A stretch of 11,275 bases of DNA from an uncultured Roseburia sp. (GTDB lineage Bacteria > Bacillota > Clostridia > Lachnospirales > Lachnospiraceae): positions 1 to 11,275 of the forward strand of contig CANODN010000045.1 of NCBI GenBank assembly GCA_947564765.1, given 5' to 3'. This document shows positions 6,427 to 11,275 of the stretch, piece after piece. A program made the translations under genes and the position numbers. Each line of letters begins with the position of its first letter. Position 1 is the stretch's first letter. Under the pieces are notes generated by a model. The model saw only the letters and a program-made list of their open reading frames with translations. It ran no database searches and was not told the DNA's origin.

Positions 6427-7023
6427 TTATGATTCGGCATAAATATCAATGCCCAGCTTCTTTAATTCCTGATAAATTCCTGCCGCCGGAAGTCCCACTA
6501 CATTTTGATAATCTCCGCGGATTTCTTTGATAAATACAGCACACCTGCCCTGTATGCCATACCCTCCGGCCTTGTCAAAAGGCTCCTTTGTAGCAATATA
6601 CCAGCGCCGTTCCTCTTCGCTCATAGGATACATAAGAACCTCTGTTTCTTCAAAAAAACTGTGTACCCGTATCCCTGCTTCTTCTCTCAGAATAAAGGTT
6701 ACTCCTGTATACACCTTATGGCTGCTGCCCTGCAGCATGGAAAGCATACGGTATGCATCTGCTTCATCCTTCGGCTTCCCCAGTATCACGCCGTCCTTTG
6801 CAACTACCGTATCTGCCCCGATAATCAGCTCCGGTACCGCTTCCTGCTCCCGTTTTCCTGCAATCTCCCCTGCCTTCTGCTTCGAGAGATCCATAACAAT
6901 TTCTTCCGGTCCGGTAAAACGTATCACTTCTTCTCCTTTAGCCGGAATTATCTCAAATTTCAATCCCATCTGTTCTAATATCTCTTTTCTCCGCGGCGAT
7001 GCGGAAGCCAATATATAATTCAT
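6427..7023 (-). CDS. maf: Maf family nucleoside triphosphate pyrophosphatase
   Basis: The protein is 198 aa, the usual Maf length. Maf enzymes hydrolyse non-canonical or selected nucleoside triphosphates to the monophosphate and pyrophosphate in the cytoplasm, and were first described as septum formation inhibitors. Visible motifs are SASPRR (7-12), IIGADTVV (67-74), GKPKDEADAYRML (82-94) and EPFDKAGGYGIQG (147-159). The DKAGGYGIQG form is that of the YhdE-like subgroup, which acts on dTTP/UTP, rather than the YceF subgroup. ATG 7023 is chosen because GGGGAG stands five bases upstream and the protein then begins directly with the conserved MNYILASASPRR. An ATG further upstream in the same frame (7080) would add residues without homology and lies before the promoter-like site. 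It starts 77 bases after addA ends. Confidence 0.95.
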   Translation of the reverse strand: MNYILASASPRRKEILEQMGLKFEIIPAKGEEVIRFTGPEEIVMDLSKQKAGEIAGKREQEAVPELIIGADTVVAKDGVILGKPKDEADAYRMLSMLQGSSHKVYTGVTFILREEAGIRVHSFFEETEVLMYPMSEEERRWYIATKEPFDKAGGYGIQGRCAVFIKEIRGDYQNVVGLPAAGIYQELKKLGIDIYAES

Positions 7024-7043
7024 AGTTACTCCCCTTTTTTCAC

Positions 7044-7072
7044 ATTGTAGCATGATATGAGTGACAACACAA
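7044..7072 (-). promoter_or_regulatory. Promoter-like sequence for maf
   Basis: On the minus strand TTGTGT (7072-7067) is followed after 17 bases by TACAAT (7049-7044). The -10 is preceded by TGC, making an extended -10 (TGCTACAAT). The leader to ATG 7023 would be about 15 nt and includes the strong RBS. This suggests maf and the genes after it can be transcribed apart from addBA. Confidence 0.55.
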
Positions 7073-7099
7073 TCCCGCATTGCTCCGAGGTATTTTCAT

Positions 7100-10000
7100 C
7101 TACAAAACATAAATTACCTTCTCCAAACAAAAAGAATATATCAATTTCTCCTTCACTTTCATTCCCAGATTATCCTCAAGCGCCTCCTGATACAGTTCCA
7201 TCTGCCTTCGGTAACGATCCACCAGCTCTTTCTCGCTTTTCACAAAATCCGTTTTATAATCCAAAAGCACAATCTCCCGGTTCTCCAGAAAAAACGCATC
7301 TATAATTCCCTGTATCAGCACCATAGTATCACTGCCATCTTTTTCAATTTCATCTGCAGGGCGTCCCATGACAAAAGGCTGCTCAATATACAGCTCTCCT
7401 CTTTCTTCCGCCGCTTTCATCCGAAGCGCAAGAGACGACTGATAAAAATGCTTTAGCTTTTCTTTATTTAAAAGCAGCCGCAGCTCTTCCGTTATAAGTC
7501 CTTTTTCGGCGATCTCTGCAATCCGGATATCCAGTTCCTGATCTAATGTTTCATTTCCTGCCAGTTTCACAATCGGCAGACATTCTACAGCCCGGTGCAT
7601 CGCACTTCCCCGCAGAGCGCCTCTATTTACCTCTGATTCACCCCCTGCAAATTTGGGAATATAAGGAATCACCGCTTCCTTGGCAAAAGGATTTTCTCCC
7701 TGCTCTTCCTCTTCAAAAACCGCCGCTATCGCACGATGCTTCAATTCGGATACGGAATACTTGGTTTTTCGGTTTGTCTCGATCTGACAGGGATAACGAT
7801 ACGACAGCTGCTCCTTTACATAATCATCTGCCTCTTTATCCCTACATGCTGTCTGCTGCAGCAAAAGATCAAGCCCCTCGGCTTCTTTGATTCTGCTGAT
7901 CGTCTCTTCCTCCACCAGATCCTGTACATTCCATATCTGTATCAGATTTTCATCTCCGGCTACAATCATTCCGGGCAGAATCCAGTCCAGAAATGAATTC
8001 GCTCCCGCCCGGGCAAAAAAGGAAAGCTCCTCTTTTTTCTGCCGCTTTTTCAGTTTTTCGATTTTTTCTGCAATATTTTTTTCTACGCCTGTGATCACCA
8101 GCTTTTCCTTCGCTCTGGTAAATGCAACATAGAGTACCCGAAGCTCTTCTCCTAAACTTTCCAGCTCCATTTGCTTTGCAACTGCTTTTTTATAAAGCGT
8201 TGCTCCCCGAATCCGCTTTTGGGGATCAATATAATCCAAGGCGGCTCCCAGATCCGGATGAATAACCATTTGACTCCGGATGTCCATACGGTTAAACTGC
8301 TTTGCCGTCTGGCAGACAAAAACAATAGGAAATTCCAGTCCTTTGCTCTTATGGATCGTCATAATGCGGACGGCATTGGCATTTTCTCCCACAACATCCG
8401 CTTCTCCGTAATCCACTTCATATTTCTGGAGCTTATCCATATACCGAATAAAATGAAACAGGCCCCGATAGCTTGTTTTTTCATAAGCAGCCGCTTTTTC
8501 CAAAAGCATTTCAATATTTGCCTTACGCCGTTCTCCGCCAGGCATAGCCGCCGCATAGCGGGCATAACCGGTATCCTCTAAAATCTGATATAAAAGCTCA
8601 TGTATGGAAAGGCTTGTCACCAGATCTCTGTAAGAGGATAATTTCTCCAGAAAACGATTTAACTTTCCAAAAAGCTCCTCCGGCAGCTGCTCCTGTGCCG
8701 GTTCTAAAACACAGCAGTGAAAGGATTTTTTCTTTTCGGAGGCTTTTAACAGGGCCAGCTCTTCATCCGAAAAGCCGCCAATGGGAGAACGCAGCACGGC
8801 CGCAAGGGGAATATCCTGTCTGGGATTATCCAGAATTTTCAGGAAATTTAATACCGTCTGAATCTCCAGGGCTTTAAAATAACCTGTTTTGGAGGCCGCA
8901 TAAGCAGGTATTTTTTTCTCTTCAAATACCTCCATAAACGTATCGGCATAGGTTCCGAAGCTGCGCATCAAAATCACAATATCCGAATATACCGCAGGAC
9001 GGAGCCGTCCCGTTGCTTTATCCGTTACCTCCTGCTCACGGATCATCCTGCGGATCCTGGACGCCACAAGCTCTGCCTCCAGACGGGCAGGCTCTGTAAG
9101 CTCCGCTTCTTCTAAAAGCGCATCCTTTGTATCCGCAACAATCAGCTCTGCTTCCATATCCCGGCTTTCTTCATAGACTGCTCCCGGATACAATGCCGCA
9201 GACGCATCATAATGGATTCTTCCCAGATCCGCCTTCATAATCTGATAAAATATATCATTTGTAACGGCAAGAACCTCTTTACGGCTTCTGAAATTTTTCC
9301 GCAGCTCAATTTTCTGACAGCACGCTGTTTTCGCTTCCTGTTCCCCGCCCTCATCCAAACAATAGCTGTCATACTTTTCCATAAAAAGCTCCGGTCTGGC
9401 CAGCCGGAACCGATAAATACTCTGTTTGACATCCCCTACCATAAAACGGTTATAGATACCCTCTGACTCTTTTGAAACAACAGACAAAAGACTTTCCTGC
9501 ACCAGATTGCTGTCCTGGTATTCATCGATCATAACCTCTTCAAACAGCTTTCTGCATTGAACGGCTGCTTCTGTAGGTTCTTTGGTCTCTTCATCTATCA
9601 GTATCTTCAATGCAAAATGCTCCAGATCATCAAAGTCCAGAAGGTTTTTTTCTCTTTTTTTTCGGTCAAGAGCCTCCATAAATTCCCCGGTCAGACGCAT
9701 CAGCTCCCCAGCCACAGGCTCCATGGCAGATAGACGTTTTAATATCTCTTCTTCCTCTGCAAAAAAGAAATCGGCTTTTATTTTCTTCACAGTATCCTTG
9801 ATCTGATCCCGCTGCTCCTTTACCTGCTCTAATTTCTCTTTGCTCCCCTCGTATCCTCTGGAGGAAGGCAGTCTGTCAAAACAAAGCTCACACAGAGAAG
9901 CCGCCATTTGATGATATGTCTCTGCTGCCTTTAAATATTCCATTTGCAAAAGATCCTTCTTCGCCGTTTCCAAAAGGTACTCCGGTCCGTCACTCTCTGA

Positions 10001-10714
10001 TGCAATCCTTACGTTATCCTCTGCAATCCGGCAAAGATTTGCAAACATAGTTTTCAGATATGTAATACCGGCCTGCATCCACTCTTTTTCTTCCAATTCC
10101 GCAAAGCTTTCAAACCGGTAAAAGGAAAGCATTTGCAAAAGCCATTCCTTCGGCCAGGGATAACTCATAGCAAAATCATACAGCTTTAACACCATATCCT
10201 TTAACCTGTCATCCTCTTTTCCGGTTGCAAAGCACTCCACGAACTGCAGAAATGCCTCTGTGCCTCTCTCATAGTTCTGATTCAGCACTTCCTGCATCAC
10301 ATCTTCTTGCAAAAGATTCAATTCTCCTTCTTCTGCAATCCGAAAATTCGGCTCCAAATCCACCTGGTGAAAATAAGTATGGATCAGATTCAGACAAAAG
10401 CTGTGAATCGTTGTAATCTGGGCATAATGCAAAAGCGTGGACTGCCGGATCAGATGACTGCTGTCCGGATTTTTTTCCAATGCGGCATGGATTGCCGCTC
10501 CGATTCGCTCCCGCATTTCCGCCGCCGCCGCGGAAGTAAAGGTTACAATCAGCATCCTGTCGATATCTATGGGATTTTTCTCGTCTAAAATTCTTCCGAT
10601 GATACGCTCTACCAAAACAGCCGTTTTGCCGGAGCCTGCCGCTGCGGAAACCAGAATATTTTTATCCCGCAGGGTAATAACCTGTTTTTGCTCTTTTGTC
10701 CAGCTCATACTCAT
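7100..10714 (-). CDS. addA: ATP-dependent helicase/nuclease subunit A
   Basis: AddA (1204 aa, near the 1230 aa of B. subtilis) is the UvrD-like helicase plus nuclease subunit of AddAB, the Firmicute counterpart of RecBCD. It unwinds and trims double-strand breaks to load RecA. Helicase motifs in order: Walker A SAAAGSGKTAV (23-33), VTFTSAAAAEMRERI (57-71), TTIHSFC (101-107), Walker B VMIDEYQD (394-401), GDVKQSIYRFR (427-437), LRKNFRSR (471-478), VRIMTIHKSKGLEFPIVFV (782-800) and EELRVLYVAFTRAKEKLVIT (856-875). The C-terminal RecB-type nuclease has RGSAMH (H1040), GIIDAFF (D1139), LDYKTD (D1152, K1154) and QMELY (Q1171, Y1175), so both activities look intact. The ATG overlaps the addB TGA (ATGA), with GAGGAG ten bases upstream; translational coupling is likely. 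Confidence 0.98.
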   Translation of the reverse strand: MSMSWTKEQKQVITLRDKNILVSAAAGSGKTAVLVERIIGRILDEKNPIDIDRMLIVTFTSAAAAEMRERIGAAIHAALEKNPDSSHLIRQSTLLHYAQITTIHSFCLNLIHTYFHQVDLEPNFRIAEEGELNLLQEDVMQEVLNQNYERGTEAFLQFVECFATGKEDDRLKDMVLKLYDFAMSYPWPKEWLLQMLSFYRFESFAELEEKEWMQAGITYLKTMFANLCRIAEDNVRIASESDGPEYLLETAKKDLLQMEYLKAAETYHQMAASLCELCFDRLPSSRGYEGSKEKLEQVKEQRDQIKDTVKKIKADFFFAEEEEILKRLSAMEPVAGELMRLTGEFMEALDRKKREKNLLDFDDLEHFALKILIDEETKEPTEAAVQCRKLFEEVMIDEYQDSNLVQESLLSVVSKESEGIYNRFMVGDVKQSIYRFRLARPELFMEKYDSYCLDEGGEQEAKTACCQKIELRKNFRSRKEVLAVTNDIFYQIMKADLGRIHYDASAALYPGAVYEESRDMEAELIVADTKDALLEEAELTEPARLEAELVASRIRRMIREQEVTDKATGRLRPAVYSDIVILMRSFGTYADTFMEVFEEKKIPAYAASKTGYFKALEIQTVLNFLKILDNPRQDIPLAAVLRSPIGGFSDEELALLKASEKKKSFHCCVLEPAQEQLPEELFGKLNRFLEKLSSYRDLVTSLSIHELLYQILEDTGYARYAAAMPGGERRKANIEMLLEKAAAYEKTSYRGLFHFIRYMDKLQKYEVDYGEADVVGENANAVRIMTIHKSKGLEFPIVFVCQTAKQFNRMDIRSQMVIHPDLGAALDYIDPQKRIRGATLYKKAVAKQMELESLGEELRVLYVAFTRAKEKLVITGVEKNIAEKIEKLKKRQKKEELSFFARAGANSFLDWILPGMIVAGDENLIQIWNVQDLVEEETISRIKEAEGLDLLLQQTACRDKEADDYVKEQLSYRYPCQIETNRKTKYSVSELKHRAIAAVFEEEEQGENPFAKEAVIPYIPKFAGGESEVNRGALRGSAMHRAVECLPIVKLAGNETLDQELDIRIAEIAEKGLITEELRLLLNKEKLKHFYQSSLALRMKAAEERGELYIEQPFVMGRPADEIEKDGSDTMVLIQGIIDAFFLENREIVLLDYKTDFVKSEKELVDRYRRQMELYQEALEDNLGMKVKEKLIYSFCLEKVIYVL

Positions 10715-11275
10715 GTTTCGTCCGCTCCTCTCATCCTGCAGAGTAATTCTTCCTCCGAAAGCTCCTTCTGCCTGCGGAATGCAAATCCCGGAATCTTCGG
10801 ATCAAAATGGCAGATTCCCCGGAATTCACAATAATCACAGCCGGTATGTCCTGCCAGCTCATAGGGTGCTATCCCGATATCCCCCCGCATCATTCTCTGT
10901 CCCAAATGCAAAATCGTTTCATTCACATAAGAAGACAATACTGCAAAATCCTTTGTACTGAGGGTTTTGGATGATTTCCGCAAACTGCCGTCTTTATTGA
11001 CGCCCACCGGAATTACATTGGAATTCGTACCGGCTTCCGTTTCCATGGACGTATCCAATACATTGATCACTTCCCGGTCCTCGTTTACAATTCCGTTTAA
11101 CTTAAGCTCCTTAAAAATTTTCTTCTGAAGCTCTTCCTCCCCGGGTATTTCATCTGCTTCCACCATAGGATCATTAACATGATAATAAAAAATACCTGCC
11201 GGAACCGTTTCGTAATCCGGATAACGCTGCTGCATCATTTTCCATCATGTCGGCATACAGTCCCCGGAAGACCTT
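10711..11275 (-). CDS. addB: ATP-dependent helicase/nuclease subunit B, C-terminal part (partial, apparent frameshift)
   Basis: The open segment encodes the last ~175 residues of AddB, the partner of AddA that scans for Chi-like sites and cuts the second strand. It begins MMQQRYPDYETVPAG, then IFYYHVNDPMVEADE, which matches the AddB nuclease region past its catalytic residues. It contains CDYCEFRGIC, with three cysteines (C134, C137, C143 of this segment) that with one N-terminal cysteine normally hold the 4Fe-4S cluster. ATG 11238 is not the true start: AddB is ~1150 aa. In this frame a TGA stands at 11247-11245, just upstream, whereas a different frame reads KVFRGLYADMME to that point. Removing one A from the run at 11239-11242 would join them into DMMEMMQQRYPD. 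The break is a real frameshift or an error near the sequence edge. The stop overlaps addA. Confidence 0.88.

Noticed and set aside
6505..7018. Two long plus-strand frames (about 160 codons each)
   Set aside because: Both are antisense to maf, whose motifs are complete on the minus strand.
7024..7080. Upstream ATG (7080) extending Maf by 19 residues
   Set aside because: The extension crosses the promoter-like site and has no Maf homology, while ATG 7023 has a strong RBS at good spacing.
7061..7456. Plus-strand frame of 131 codons
   Set aside because: Overlaps the addA nuclease domain on the other strand; no RBS or family signal.
9940..10320. Recurrent TTGCAAAAG words
   Set aside because: On the coding strand these are CTTTTGCAA, mostly Leu-Leu-Gln codons in helical parts of AddA; spacing is irregular, so no CRISPR or regulatory repeat.
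1..11275. CRISPR array, tRNA or rRNA genes
   Set aside because: No regularly spaced direct repeats, cloverleaf-like T-loop sequences or rRNA-like stretches were found on either strand by eye.

Overview
The window looks like a chromosomal segment of a gut-type Firmicute, most likely a Lachnospiraceae (Clostridium cluster XIVa) member. The reasons are the moderate-to-low GC, strong AGGAG/GGGGAG-type ribosome binding sites, an AddAB-type recombination nuclease, a LysM/GH18 protein of the spore cortex hydrolase type, and an ISLre2 element. The genus cannot be fixed from sequence alone. No rRNA, tRNA or CRISPR array is visible.

The left part (1-2280) is mobile-element debris. Bases 1-143 hold the end of something unassignable and a perfect 9-bp inverted repeat. 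Bases 145-600 encode only the C-terminal coiled-coil part of a large serine recombinase, of the kind carried by integrative elements; its catalytic domain is missing. An 18-bp imperfect hairpin follows. Then comes an apparently intact ISLre2-family transposase (794-2224), with candidate terminal and subterminal inverted repeats and a hairpin in its left end.

Bases 2278-2613 are a boundary. They hold a 39-codon plus-strand ORF with its own promoter-like and RBS sequences, closed by a terminator-like hairpin that can serve both strands.

The right part (2614-11275) is housekeeping DNA, all on the minus strand. In transcription order it encodes the AddB C-terminus (cut by the window edge and apparently frameshifted close to it), AddA, Maf nucleotide pyrophosphatase, an 87-aa acidic protein of unknown function, a parvulin-like lipoprotein lacking both usual histidines, a LysM-GH18 glycosidase, and a Methyltransf_32-type SAM methyltransferase. 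addB and addA overlap by 4 nt, and the GH18 and methyltransferase genes are also directly coupled. Promoter-like sequences precede maf and the GH18 gene, so at least three transcription units are likely. AddA and AddB form one complex for double-strand break processing; the other genes need not share a pathway.

I see no convincing new multi-gene system. The items most worth checking are the 39-aa ORF, the addB frame break, the lipoprotein without parvulin histidines, and the asymmetric IS end.
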